Made by a program: the position numbers and the translations under genes. A stretch of DNA of 21,084 nt from Hamiltosporidium magnivora (Eukaryota > Microsporidia > Dubosqiidae), in NCBI GenBank assembly GCA_004325065.1, contig PITI01000112.1:1-21084 (forward strand). Direction: 5' to 3'. Below, one piece after another: positions 1 to 10,495 of this stretch (positions are counted from its first letter, which is position 1; each line of letters opens with the position of its first letter). Under the pieces are notes generated by a model. It made no database searches. It saw nothing but the letters and a program-made list of their open reading frames with translations, and had not been told where the DNA came from.

Positions 1-300
1 ACCCCATGTAAATCTCTGAAATATATATTAGCTAGAATTTTATTGCATTTAGAAGGTCCTGAATAAGTGGGAATGCTACATAGTCTTGGGAAAGCCCACT
101 GGGGCTTCGGCCTTCGATCACACACCATGCAACATATATTAACGAACTCTTTCAACTTCCCTCTCCTAGTAATTAGGTTCTATACACCTGGTAGATGAAA
201 GGCTTTGGGACGTAGGTATCGCAGGGGTTACCGATAGAGTGTTGGGGTAGCAGTCATTTATGTTAAACCTAGAAGTGCGTTAATGTCATTAAAACACATA
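1..300. other. GC-richer noncoding island with hairpins
   Basis: This stretch is clearly richer in G and C than the DNA that follows it. No frame stays open for more than a few dozen codons on either strand. It contains a perfect 6-bp inverted repeat AAGCCC/GGGCTT with a 4-base loop (about 92-107), overlapped by a GGC-TTCG-GCC hairpin with a UUCG-type tetraloop (about 104-113). A TATCG/CGATA stem lies at about 217-236. The boundary with AT-rich DNA near 300 is sharp. It could be a structured noncoding RNA or the noncoding end of a transposon. I do not recognise it as tRNA, rRNA, SRP RNA, RNase P/MRP or an snRNA. It may continue left of the window. Confidence 0.45.
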
Positions 301-788
301 TAACAATTGTCACTGTTTTAAAAAGATGTGATACTTTTAAATAAAGTTTTATCGAACTAATTATGTTTGAAAAATATTCTGTAAAATAGTAATTTGTTGA
401 ATATTAATTTATTTTATATTTAGTAAACACGTGTAAAATTGTAAAAAAATATTGAAATATGAAAATTTGTTATAATTTTATTCTTTGTTATCTTTATGAG
501 TATTTTTTCCTTAAAATCAATCTAATGATTAATATTTTAGAATACGAATACACAAAATATAAACATTTATTCTTTGATAAATTAGAGAGGTCATAAATGA
601 ACAAAAAAGATCAAACCTATATTTATTGGTTTTATTTTAACGTAAATCAAATATTTAAAAATATTTTATTCCTAACGACATTTTCTATAAAAATTTTTAC
701 TCTTCGAAATTAAAAATCACTTAAAAAAAATCTAACATTCCTTTTCTTGAAAACATAAAAAAAATATTTATTTCTTAAAAACTACTCA
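301..788. other. AT-rich spacer upstream of CCT6
   Basis: Very AT-rich sequence with stops in all frames. It would hold the CCT6 promoter. The only recognisable signal is the CCC motif next to the start codon, listed separately. Confidence 0.6.
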
Positions 789-792
789 CCCC
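789..792 (+). promoter_or_regulatory. CCC motif of CCT6
   Basis: CCCC sits two bases upstream of the ATG at 795, in otherwise AT-rich DNA. CCC-like (or GGG-like) motifs a few bases before the start codon are a known feature of microsporidian genes, where transcripts have very short leaders. Its position supports 795 as the true start. Confidence 0.7.
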
Positions 793-794
793 AA

Positions 795-2369
795 ATGTCA
801 GAAGCACAAGTAACTCAAAAAGGACAAGCACTTCTAATAAATTCATCTGCAACCTCTGCACTTTCATCTTTCTTTCAATCAAATATCGGACCAAAAGGTT
901 CATTAAAAATGTTATGTTCACCATCTCTAACACTTAAATTGACAAAAGACGGTAATACTTTAACAAAAGAAATACAATTTTCTCATCCAACTACCATTCT
1001 TATCAACAAAGCCTCGCAATCTATTTCACAGATATTAGGTGATGGCACTTCTTCCTTTATTGTAATGTGCTGTGAAATATTCAATCATTCTTGTAGATTA
1101 TTTCTTGAAGATACTAATATTCATAGAATATGTCAAGGTATACAGACTGGTTGTACATTACTTCTGCAATATCTTTCTACTTTAGCAGTACCCATCAGTA
1201 TGGATAGTGCATCTATAAATTATATTGATAATATTCTTTATGAGATTTGTTCTAATCAATTGAACACAAAAATGAATAAAAATATTGCAGAAATTTTAGT
1301 ACCAATTGTTGTAAAATCTTTGAAATGTATTTTGGTCTCACAGAGTGAATCAAATCAAAAATCTTTTTTAGATATAAATATGGTGGAGGTTATTAAAATG
1401 GGTGAAGGGGATATAAAAGAAACTAGGTTAGTTAAAGGACTGGTTCTGGATCACGGAGGTAGACATCCTCTTATGCCCACGTATTTAGAAAATGTAGTAG
1501 TAATGATTACTAATTTAAGTTTGGAATACGAAAAACCCGAAATAAATGCACAATTTTTATATTCGAGTGCAGAACAAAGAGATTCCTTGGTAGGAAGCGA
1601 ACGAAAATTTATTTTTCAACGAGCAAAGTGTATTGCAGAGTTCGCCAAAGAATTAAAAACCAAGAATAAAACTCTTTTGGTTGTAAGTGAACGAGGAATC
1701 GATCCTATTAGTTTAGAAGTTCTGAGTAATGAAGGTGTATTGGCATTGAGACGAGCAAAACGTAGAAATATGGAAAGGCTTACAAAAATGTGCGGTGGTT
1801 CTCTTATCAGTAGAATAGAAGAAATAAAAATGGAAAATATGGGTTTTTGTGGAAAAGTTCGCGTAGAAAATTTAGGAGAAGAAAAATTTACTTTTATAGA
1901 AGATGTTCCTTTTGGTGGTAGTTGTACCATCTTGGTTCGTGGATGTAATGATTTTGAAATGGAAAGAGTAATAAGTGGTATTAAAAGTACCTTAAAAAGT
2001 CTTAGTTTTATAATCAGAGATAAAGTTTTCATAGAAGGCGGACCATCTTTATATTTAAAACTTTCTAAATTCATGGAAAGCACAGCAAGAAATGTTTCTG
2101 AAAAAGAAGTAGCAGGCTGTCTTGTCTTAAAAGATGTCATGATTAAAATGGCTAAAATTCTTATCAAAAATTTTGATGGAAGTGTCGAAGAGAATATTGT
2201 TAAAGTTGAGAAAGGACAGTGGGAAAGAGTTATTGATAATTATATTGTTGTTAATCGTGTAATAGCTAATGCATGTGTTATGTCTGTTAGTCTTTTAATG
2301 GTTGATGAAATTATTAAGGCAGGAAAACAGTTAAGAGAAGACAATATGAATGGAAAGGAAGGTCATTAA
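795..2369 (+). CDS. CCT6: T-complex chaperonin CCT, zeta subunit
   Basis: One of eight subunits of the cytosolic type II chaperonin (TRiC/CCT), which folds actin, tubulin and other proteins with ATP. The protein is 524 residues, close to the usual 530-545. The N-terminal equatorial domain has GPKG (32-35), LTKDGN (49-54) and GDGTSS (82-87), the nucleotide pocket. The subunit is zeta because of LVLDHGGRHP (217-225), the LSLEYEKPEINAQFLY stretch (241-256) with SSAEQRDSLV after it, and the C-terminal DNYIVVN...VDEIIKAG segment (481-510), all of which follow the CCT6 pattern. An ungapped alignment from EKFTFIE (363) puts Ser398 where CCT6 normally has the catalytic aspartate of the RDGL/DAL motif, and EGGP replaces the usual PGAG or PGGG loop. 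ATP hydrolysis by this subunit may therefore be lost. The start has a CCCC motif two bases upstream. There is no intron or frameshift. Confidence 0.97.
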   Translation: MSEAQVTQKGQALLINSSATSALSSFFQSNIGPKGSLKMLCSPSLTLKLTKDGNTLTKEIQFSHPTTILINKASQSISQILGDGTSSFIVMCCEIFNHSCRLFLEDTNIHRICQGIQTGCTLLLQYLSTLAVPISMDSASINYIDNILYEICSNQLNTKMNKNIAEILVPIVVKSLKCILVSQSESNQKSFLDINMVEVIKMGEGDIKETRLVKGLVLDHGGRHPLMPTYLENVVVMITNLSLEYEKPEINAQFLYSSAEQRDSLVGSERKFIFQRAKCIAEFAKELKTKNKTLLVVSERGIDPISLEVLSNEGVLALRRAKRRNMERLTKMCGGSLISRIEEIKMENMGFCGKVRVENLGEEKFTFIEDVPFGGSCTILVRGCNDFEMERVISGIKSTLKSLSFIIRDKVFIEGGPSLYLKLSKFMESTARNVSEKEVAGCLVLKDVMIKMAKILIKNFDGSVEENIVKVEKGQWERVIDNYIVVNRVIANACVMSVSLLMVDEIIKAGKQLREDNMNGKEGH

Positions 2370-2417
2370 AATTTTATTTAAAAGTTTTTATTCTTAGTAT
2401 TTAAATTGATATTTTAA

Positions 2418-2577
2418 TTTCTGAATTAAAAATTATTTTAAAGATTAAATTTTCTTTCTAAATTAAAAATTATTTGAAGATTAAATTTATTTTCTGAATT
2501 AAAAATTATTTGAAGATTATATTTATTTTCTGAATTAAAAATTATTTGAAGATTAAATTTACTTTCTAAATTAAAGT
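2418..2577. repeat. 36-bp minisatellite, about 4.4 copies
   Basis: A direct tandem repeat of a 36-37 bp AT-rich unit containing ATTAAAAATTATTTGAAGAT. The CTGA/CTAA landmark of each unit falls at 2421, 2458, 2494, 2530 and 2566, giving periods of 37, 36, 36 and 36. It begins about 50 bp after the CCT6 stop codon and could lie in or just past the 3' untranslated region. Confidence 0.9.
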
Positions 2578-3749
2578 TCGTTGAAGTTTTAGTTCAATGT
2601 TTTTATTTTTTGTATTTAAATTTCTACTTTATTTTCAATTATTTTTATAAAATATAATTTTTATAGTCTCAAGGAGAGTTTCATATCTTAAAAAGGTATT
2701 TTGTAAAAATACTATTATAAATGAAACAAAATAAAAACTAAATTGTATATAAAATTCTTAGAAAATAGATTTTTAAATTTATAAATCATTCTGTTACATT
2801 TGTATACCAAATAGAAGTTTAAAAAGAATAAAATTAATTTTCATAAAATTATAAAAACAAAGATTTTAATTAGATTATCAAATAGCATCACAATACAATA
2901 ATTAAAGACTATTGCTTTTTACTTCTAAAGCAAATATAAATTGTATTAAAATTGACTTGAAACTAATCTAATTTTCAAATCTAATAAAAAAATTAGAGAA
3001 TATTACTTTTTTTTATAGAAAATCATATATTAAAAGTAGAAGTTTCTTTCCTAAAAGAGCATAAAATATGACATTAAAAGAGGCGAGAAATATATGCAAT
3101 ACGTGTGTTTTTTTTATTAACGTGTAATAATGAGAAACAGGATGATATGTCTTAAAAAGCAAAATATTGTATCCATTATTTTGTTGAAAATCAAATGTAA
3201 AAAAAACAGAAGTAAAATATAAAATCTATGCCGGATATGGAATTTTGAGATATACTAGATTAAAGAATGAAAACTTTGTAAAAAGAGCAAAAATATTTAA
3301 TCCAGAAAAATTAAATTTTGAGATAGTTTCATACGAGTATTCGCAAACGAATCAAAAATGGTTCGTACAGACTACTGTGTAATTAAGAGTGGAAGTAATA
3401 TAAAGATTTGAGGGCACAAAAAGGCATCGACAACTATATATTTCACAGGTAGATAAAAACCAAGCGAAGAAACGTCAAAGATGGGAAGAAAGCACACTTG
3501 TGATGTCATAAAACGTGTAAATCTAGCAAAAACTCTAAATTTATCAAATGTATATAGGTTAAAGGGGTGTATTTAAAATTAACTTACAATATATTAAACA
3601 CAATTTTGCAGAACTATTAATCAAGGAAGAATAGCTTAAAAATCTAACAGTGAATTCAATATATTGAATAAAATTACTTAATATTAGGAGCTCAACAAAC
3701 CATCAAGCGTAACAAAAGTATTGTGTTCATTAAAATGATTTTATTTGGT
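2578..3749. other. AT-rich spacer with a possible gene remnant
   Basis: No intact gene is seen. A plus-strand frame is open from about 3211 to 3381 (57 codons, including KNENFVKRAKIFNPEKLNFE) with sensible amino-acid use. In the same frame upstream, from an ATG at about 3069, stops interrupt. This could be a decayed gene or transposon of unknown type. A small inverted repeat ACGAA/TTCGT lies at about 3349-3368. Confidence 0.35.
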
Positions 3750-5100
3750 TTAGGGCAAATTTATTTTTAAATTATATTTAGAATAGTTTTTATTTAATTT
3801 TTCTAGTTCCTTTGTTCCCGATTCAAGTCCTCTTCGCCGATCAAAGAGAATTATTTCAACGTCTTCTTAAGTAAATCAACAGAAGATATTCTTCTACTTT
3901 CAAGGATATTTGTAGTCTTTTAACATACGACTTATAATATTTTGCTACAATACCGTCTAAGGTTATACCATAAGGAATTATCTCCACACTATATTTATAA
4001 AAAAAGCCAAATCATATGCTAACAGGTCATGACTTCTAAGTTTATCTGTTTTAACTACTCGCAGTTGGTCTTGAGAAGTGATTTGGGCTTTAATTAGAGT
4101 TATATTGTTCTGCCTCTTGTTCAAAATGAATATATCTGATCAATTATTCGGAAACTTGACATCAATTTTTATTCAGATGCCTATACTTATCTTTGTATAT
4201 TTGTTATCATAAAATTCTTACTCTGACTGACTCTTAATTCGTTTTGTAATTTAAACTTTATATATATATTAAGTTGTAATTTTCGCTCTAAACACTTCAT
4301 CATGTCGTCTAATATAGTCATGTTCAGTCATTTTTTTACATCTTGAGGTTAAATGATCTTCTGTTTTGCTAGACAAATTGCACTGTTAACACACACTTTC
4401 TGCCCGAGAATATATTTCTGTTGAGGATATAGTAGAACACTACTTTATCACGTAATGGTATACATCCTTCATTTAACTATATTCAGGTGTCGTTTACACT
4501 TAGTAGTTAATTTGTTTCTTGCATAATAACCTGAAATAGTCTTATTTTTCCAATTTCGTTAAATAAAATAGCTAGTTGAGCTTTTTCTAGACTTTTCGTG
4601 GTGACTTCCTTTAAAAGAAGAATTTTACTGATAAAAAATCTTTTATTTATTCGAACTGGGTTTTATTAAAATTTTGCACCTTAGCTTTTCAACGCTTCTG
4701 GTCGATGTTTCTTTTGTATTTTTCCGGGAAATCCAAGACTTAAAGAAGCATATTTTACTTAGCATCTCAAGACCATTAAAACCTCTTCAAAGTTCTTTAC
4801 AGGGAAGTTATAGAGGGTTTTTACTTTCTAAGCGTAGATGTATTTTTTTCTTTATCAACACAGTACGTACTGCATCATCTAACTTTGACAAGTCCGCCGG
4901 TTCTAGTAGAAGTAGATCTATATGATAGTTTGTTAAAGATATTTCCGGTATTGAGTGCTTGCATTTGATCTCGTGCGGGAAATGTTTCTAGCCAGTCTAT
5001 CAGTTTAATCCGAACTTCTTCAAACGAATTACATGTTGAGATTTTTCTGCTATTTTCTAATATTCGAGGTATTTTTAGACGCCTAATCCATCAAGAAGAG
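3750..5100 (-). mobile_element. Decayed R2/R4-type non-LTR retrotransposon, 3' part
   Basis: The minus strand, read across several frames, gives the C-terminal half of a LINE polyprotein of the restriction-like-endonuclease (R2/R4/Dong) group. In order: a KYL motif (about 5070); WLETFPARDQMQAL (about 5000); LDDAVRTVLIKKKIHL (about 4860); a decayed LYLPxxELGRG signature in which the Tyr and first Gly codons are now stops (4780-4820); a zinc knuckle C-x2-C-x8-H-x4-C at 4391-4338 followed by YIRRHDEV; and a C-terminal endonuclease-side segment, LRSHDLLAYDLA (about 4040), then IIPYGITLDGIVAKYY and VKRLQISLKVEEY (3970-3875), then FDRRRGLESG before the final stop at 3752-3750. At least three frame changes and several stops make it nonfunctional. 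The reverse-transcriptase core should lie above 5100 but I could not recognise it. The element is GC-richer than its surroundings. Clade assignment within the R2/R4 group is uncertain. Confidence 0.85.
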
Positions 5101-6878
5101 TAGCAGTTATATGTTGGCAATGGTTTTTAATAAAAGAAAATCAATTTTCTTTTTCGCAAGAACATATTGTTTACAAAATTTTCTGAATGTAAACTTAGTC
5201 CTAAATATGCCTGGATTTAAAAGTCTTTTTCCTGTTCATTTTTATTCTGTATTAAAATTACTTTGGGGTAAATTACTCTTGTTTCATTATTTCAATTAAG
5301 CCTCTTTCTAGGATTTTTGTAAAGTATTCAAAATTCCTGGATGGCAATAAAATATTTCTATAAATTTAAACATATTTTCTTTTTCTGGTATTAAAGACTA
5401 AAAATGGTTCATAGCATTTTTTAAGAAATCAATAAAATATTTGCAAATGTATTGTATAACAATTTTCTTTTTTTTTTTGAAAATATTCTGTTATAATATC
5501 CAATTTTTTATTTTTTCTGATGTAACTATACAGTTTTTTATTGTTTTTAACAGAAACATCACAAATAAAAACATTTTTTGTTGCTCATATGGTTTTCTAA
5601 AGATTTTAAGCTCAAATCCTTTTCAATTATATTTAGTTGAGTAATAAAATATTTGTTGATTTAGGCTCTCTTCAATCAAATTCAAAGATTATATGCATTG
5701 GTTTTTTGAATATAACCATTACTAAAATCTTATTTTAACAGAAAAACTCTTTGATATGTCTTTGTCTAGTAAATTCTTTTGATTTAAATATTTCTTGATT
5801 ATGAATCTAAAATAACTAACATAAGTTAATTAAAGGTCATTTTCCAGGAGTATATAATAATATAAGACTATTTATATATTATACTTTGATATCATATAAA
5901 TTTAGGATTACAGAACATTTATGGGCTTATCCTCATATCAAGTTTGAAAACACGAAATATGACTTTTTAATAAATTCATTTTTTAGGTTTTATACCCGAA
6001 CTGCATAATATCGCTTAAAATTTAATTGTAAAATTAGAATGGCTTACTTTTTAGTTTACTTAATTATAACATAGGAAAGGTTTTTAACAATATTATGTAA
6101 GTCGCGTATATAATTAAAACTGTTTATATTTCATGCTTATTCCTCTGAAACGCTAAATATAAAAATATAAAAATATAAAAATATAAAAATGAAATTAAAA
6201 TTTAATTAATTCTTTAATTATTCTTAACACTATAAATTATATTTATATATGAAATAAAAATGTCTGATAACGTGCAATTTATTTCATAATTATACGGTTT
6301 TCTTTCCTACTAGATATATTAAAAAAACAATTTTTAAAACATTAGGAATACCTTAAAAATTCTTTTTTCCTAGCAAAAAATCTGCAAATCTTTTTATTAT
6401 GTTTTCTTTTTAGACAAATAAATTAAATCTTTAATTATTAATAGATATTCTCTATATATAGTATTAATAAAAGTTTTGCAATTTCATATTGGAAACTTAG
6501 ATTATCTAAGTATCAAACTGCCACCAGTAAAACAATATTCACTTATAACCATATATTCAAAAAATAATATTTAATTATAACTTGAAATATGATTTTTTTT
6601 AAAAAAGATATATGAAGAATTTCATTAAAATATATAAGAACTTAAACAAACAATATATATGAAACCCAGAAGTTTGGTTTGGAGGAAAAAGGAAAATATT
6701 TTGTATCCCGCTTTCTATATTTCTCAAACTGGCATTTAAATAAATTGAAATCTAATTAATATTAAAATAATTTCAATAGATTCATATTAAGCAATATAAT
6801 TACAGATAAGTCTCTAGATTTAAGGATTTTAATCAATTTATATATATAAATTATAAAAGAAATTTAAAAGGAATTGTT
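5101..6878. other. Gene-free AT-rich region
   Basis: The first few hundred bases may hold more of the 5' part of the decayed LINE, since minus-strand frames between 5110 and 5700 are K/F/I-rich with a stop roughly every 25 codons, but no reverse-transcriptase motif (YADD box or GxxQG) could be found. From about 5800 the sequence is low-complexity AT with no recognisable gene. A short tandem repeat lies at 6158-6189. Confidence 0.5.
6158..6189. repeat. 8-bp tandem repeat TATAAAAA x4
   Basis: Four perfect head-to-tail copies of TATAAAAA in a gene-free region. Confidence 0.9.
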
Positions 6879-8201
6879 ATGTTTATATTACATATCAAAA
6901 ACCATAGTAATGTTATTATGTGGTTTGTATTGGTTTTTAGTATAAATCTGACAGAATTTAGTTCAAAACTGGACAATTTATGTGAAAAAAGATTTAAATA
7001 TTCTGAAAATATACTTCAGACATTTGCAGATACTGATTATTTTGAGATTTTATTGGAAACACTCAACCTTGAAATGGATGTAAATGAATCAATAAGTAAC
7101 TATATAAGACGTTCTAAATCTCAAATGTTTAAAATTTTTATAGATACACGTAATAATGAAGAATTAAATACAAACATATTGGATAAGATAGAATGTTTTT
7201 ATTTAAAAAAGTGCAGCTTGAAAGTATATATATTTTTTGTTCATTATTTTAAATTTATAGACGATGGTAATACTACATATATTCGTAAAATATTTTTATA
7301 TGATAAACTTCTTTCTGTTTTGATTGCTAAATTATTCATTTTTTCTAAGATATTTAGGATTTTTTTTGTTTGCTTCAGTAATTTCAATTATACGTATTTT
7401 CGATTTATGATCTATGATGTAAAATTTTCATCAGAGTATGTTTTAAATCTGCCTGATAAATTTTTGGAATTTGTTACAAATACTTATGCTTTCAGTATCA
7501 CCGCTTCTATATTCTACACCAGAATCATTTTATCATCTAAATGTTATAAAAATCTAAATAATTTAGACAATAAAACATTTTATGAAGAACAAATGGATTA
7601 TTTTAATGGTATTATATTAAAATATCAAATAGAATTTTACTGGAGATACGAATATGCACTGAATCATGATCAGAATAGTTATAGTTTTAAAATTAGGAAA
7701 AACTATTCGCTTAAAATAGTTTCACTTGAAATTTCAAAGTCCTTAAAAAATGACAAAATTAATATTACGACATATATAAGTATCCAAGATAGATTTTTTT
7801 CATATGAAAATATATTCTTTTACGATTTGGCAAAAACAAGATACAAGACGTTAATTCTTTTGAATGATTATCGTGATAATTCGGAATATATTTATTTTGA
7901 ATGTTATTTTATAGGTTATGATTTTAGATCTAAAACAGCAAAATATATTTTCAAATCTATTTTTTTCGAAAAAAAAGATAAAATAATACTCTATGTTGAT
8001 GAGAATCTTAAAATTGTAAATATCTTACAGTACAAAGATATAAATAATGCCTATGCCACTATAAATCTAGAAAATGAATGTATTGAAAACATAATAGCCA
8101 ATCTTTTTAAATGGCTGATCGTTAAATTATTTCTTCCAAATTTGAATTTTACCCAACAGATTTTTATAAATATGCTTTATGAAAATATATTTGATCTCTA
8201 A
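6879..8201 (+). CDS. Hypothetical protein, putative secreted or membrane
   Basis: A 440-residue reading frame, far longer than chance allows in DNA this AT-rich, with normal use of charged residues. I do not recognise a family. The N-terminus is hydrophobic (residues 12-22, MWFVLVF core). If translation starts at Met14 (6918) instead of Met1, the protein would begin with a textbook short signal peptide followed by a serine-containing polar stretch. A second hydrophobic block lies at 144-166 (LLSVLIAKLFIFSKIFRIFFVCF) and a weaker one at 408-420. Cysteines are scattered (C34, C106, C112, C165, C222, C342, C401). The protein is rich in Phe, Tyr, Ile, Asn and Lys, as expected from composition. 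No CCC motif precedes either start, unlike the other genes here. It is probably a lineage-specific microsporidian protein, perhaps exported; the function is unknown. Confidence 0.75.
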   Translation: MFILHIKNHSNVIMWFVLVFSINLTEFSSKLDNLCEKRFKYSENILQTFADTDYFEILLETLNLEMDVNESISNYIRRSKSQMFKIFIDTRNNEELNTNILDKIECFYLKKCSLKVYIFFVHYFKFIDDGNTTYIRKIFLYDKLLSVLIAKLFIFSKIFRIFFVCFSNFNYTYFRFMIYDVKFSSEYVLNLPDKFLEFVTNTYAFSITASIFYTRIILSSKCYKNLNNLDNKTFYEEQMDYFNGIILKYQIEFYWRYEYALNHDQNSYSFKIRKNYSLKIVSLEISKSLKNDKINITTYISIQDRFFSYENIFFYDLAKTRYKTLILLNDYRDNSEYIYFECYFIGYDFRSKTAKYIFKSIFFEKKDKIILYVDENLKIVNILQYKDINNAYATINLENECIENIIANLFKWLIVKLFLPNLNFTQQIFINMLYENIFDL

Positions 8202-10159
8202 ATAAAAATTTATTTCTTTTTTTTAAATATAAGTTTCGAATGTTGAAAGGTATCTTTCGATTCATTATTTTGAGTTTGAGATGAAAATTTAAGCATTTAA
8301 AAAAATATTGATTAAAATTTATATTTTACTGTCCTAATTAATTAAAATAAGTATTACTTGTTCAATCTTCTGATAATATAAGTAATAAATACACACTAAA
8401 TATACAGAGTTTATATTAAAACGATTATTTTATTTAAACAATAAATCCATTGCATCATACTAAAATTTTTTAGAACATAGAAGTTCATTCTAAATATATA
8501 AAAAATGAAAGCCTCTTTTGTATTTAAATAAAGAACGTAAACTTCGAAACACAATTTTTATAATCTCTAAAAATTGACATCGAAGATAAATAATATCTAA
8601 CGGTCCCAAGATTTAAATTATATCATACTTCAAAAATATTTTGTGTTTTAGTTATTTGATTCATGATAAGATTTTCGGTAAATGTTTTTTTTCAAAATAA
8701 TTTTTTGATTACACTTCTCTCAGAAAATAAATTTTAATAATCTTTCTTAATATTTATTTCCTAAAAAGAAATTATTATTTGTTTGTTATTTTTCTTTAGT
8801 TAACTGAGGCATTCTATTCGATGGTTCATTGATATATAACTTGCCTTCTATGTTTTATGTAGTTCACTATATTTCAGTCTGTATATCACACATCGCCGTT
8901 AACTAATTATATGCCCATAAAGTTAACATCTTCTCTTCGTTTACATGTCTCTGTAATAGATGCATAAGTTCTTTAAACATTTTATCTTTGCGTGTTTCAA
9001 TTCATATATCTGTGATTTATTTTCACTAAGCAATTAATTTGAGTTAGATACTTTCGGACAATCAAAAGAAATAGCTAAATCTGTTTTCTGGATACTTACG
9101 AGTAAAATCAACATATGTTCTAATTTTTAATTGGTTTTTTGTTACTTTGTAACAACATCATTTAAATATCATATAAAGAATTTTATCTACATTGAACTTA
9201 CAAACAACACCAAACTGATTACTAAAAAGTCTTAATAATTGATTTTATCGCTTCAAATATTGAAGAAAATATTGTAAAATCTTTCTAAACTTGATTAGTA
9301 GTTTTTCGGTTAATTTTTTATCTATATGATATAATTGTCTAATATTGGTAAAGAAGGAGTTTGGAAAACATAAAAATGTATCAAAAACGGTTTCAAAATA
9401 ATATAATATTATATTGGTTTTACTTATTAAGTAAATTAATAATTCTAAAAATAACAAAAAGTTTAAATCCATTTATTTATTGGATTCCTTTACTATATTT
9501 ATACATAAATTTTAAAAGGTTTTTAATACACTAAATATATTATTGAATTACTAATAATATACAAAATAATTTATCTTCGACAAAAAAGAGTATAATATGA
9601 TTTTATATTCTTTCTCTTAACACTTAGAGCAGCTATTCCGATCATTCTATGTTCTATATTCGTTTCTTGTAAAAACCTAAATGAAATCTATAAAGTAATT
9701 TCCTTGCTAAAATTTTTTTATATTTTTGTAAATTTGGTAATTTAATATTGTAGTATTTGAAATATATTAGATGCTTTGAGGTAAATTAAAAAAGAAATAA
9801 CAGATATATTTCTAAGTTATTAATTTTATTCTTCAATATACAATTATTTAACTTACCAATGCGGTTATTTGATGAAGCTTCCAACATACGTAAGCATATA
9901 ACGGTTCTATTAAAGGTAATATTTACTTTTTTAATAAATTAGCAAAATAAGTCAAATAAGGCATTATTTCTAATAAGTATAATGTAATATAATCATATTA
10001 TCAAAGAAATATATAAAATTAAAAAATTACAAAACTGCGTTTTTTTTTTAAATTATTTTCATAAAAAATAGGGAAAAAACCACAATATTTATTGTCTAAA
10101 TTATAATGTATAGACAGGATAAATTATAAAACATGTCATACCAATTATATATTGATTCT
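8202..10159. other. Gene-poor region
   Basis: Mostly AT-rich with stops in every frame. A GC-richer patch at about 8800-9120 has short minus-strand open stretches (for example KDKMFKELMHLLQRHVNEEK) interrupted by stops, which could be a transposon fossil, but I do not recognise it. A minus-strand frame at 9245-9472 encodes 75 mostly hydrophobic residues from an ATG without a CCC motif; it may be chance. Confidence 0.4.
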
Positions 10160-10492
10160 TTAACGATCCAAAAATCCAATTTTTCGAATTTTTAAGTCAT
10201 TAAAATCCTGACAATATTTACTAAACATCTCCTTATCTTCTTTACTTTTAAAAACAAAAAATTTATTGATTGAATCAGGTAAATTCATTTTTTTATCATA
10301 TTTGTGTATAAACGAAGGAAGATGTATAGGCAATACAAAACATACTTTATCCATTTGGTTATCGACATAGCAGGTATTATCTGAATATAGTAGTACACAG
10401 AATTCTTTCGTCATACAACATTTAAACTCTATTTTTGTTTTGGTTTTTTGTGTTTTAAATACTATTTTCGGCAATCCACCAACATATAGCAT
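10160..10492 (-). CDS. Small hypothetical protein, 110 residues
   Basis: A complete short reading frame whose ATG is preceded three bases upstream by CCC (ACCCTCTATG), the same start context as the three conserved genes in this window. This is the main reason to believe it. The protein (starts MLYVGGLPKIVF, ends KIRKIGFLDR) has alternating hydrophobic/polar stretches suggesting beta strands (10-60) and a charged C-terminal helix (FFVFKSKEDKEMFSKYCQDF, 78-97). That layout would be compatible with a PH-like or other small beta-sandwich domain, but this is only a guess from pattern. Five cysteines (25, 26, 32, 41, 51) lie in the first half and a sixth at 94, with no regular zinc-binding spacing. 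No signal peptide or membrane segment. Family not recognised. Confidence 0.65.
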   Translation of the reverse strand: MLYVGGLPKIVFKTQKTKTKIEFKCCMTKEFCVLLYSDNTCYVDNQMDKVCFVLPIHLPSFIHKYDKKMNLPDSINKFFVFKSKEDKEMFSKYCQDFNDLKIRKIGFLDR

Positions 10493-10495
10493 AGA

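Noticed and set aside
1616..2167. 183-codon minus-strand frame inside CCT6
   Set aside because: Lies wholly antisense to a clearly conserved gene; the protein is not recognisable.
3819..3830. GATTCAAGTCC, similar to a tRNA B box
   Set aside because: No paired T stem, no A box at the right distance; the bases belong to the end of the LINE reading frame.
4674..4925. Plus-strand frame of 83 codons
   Set aside because: It begins at TTG and is antisense to the decayed LINE, whose minus-strand motifs explain the sequence.
5111..5644. Two F-rich plus-strand frames (5111-5299, 5441-5644)
   Set aside because: Phe/Lys-rich composition is the shadow of A/T runs; no motif, no CCC start context.
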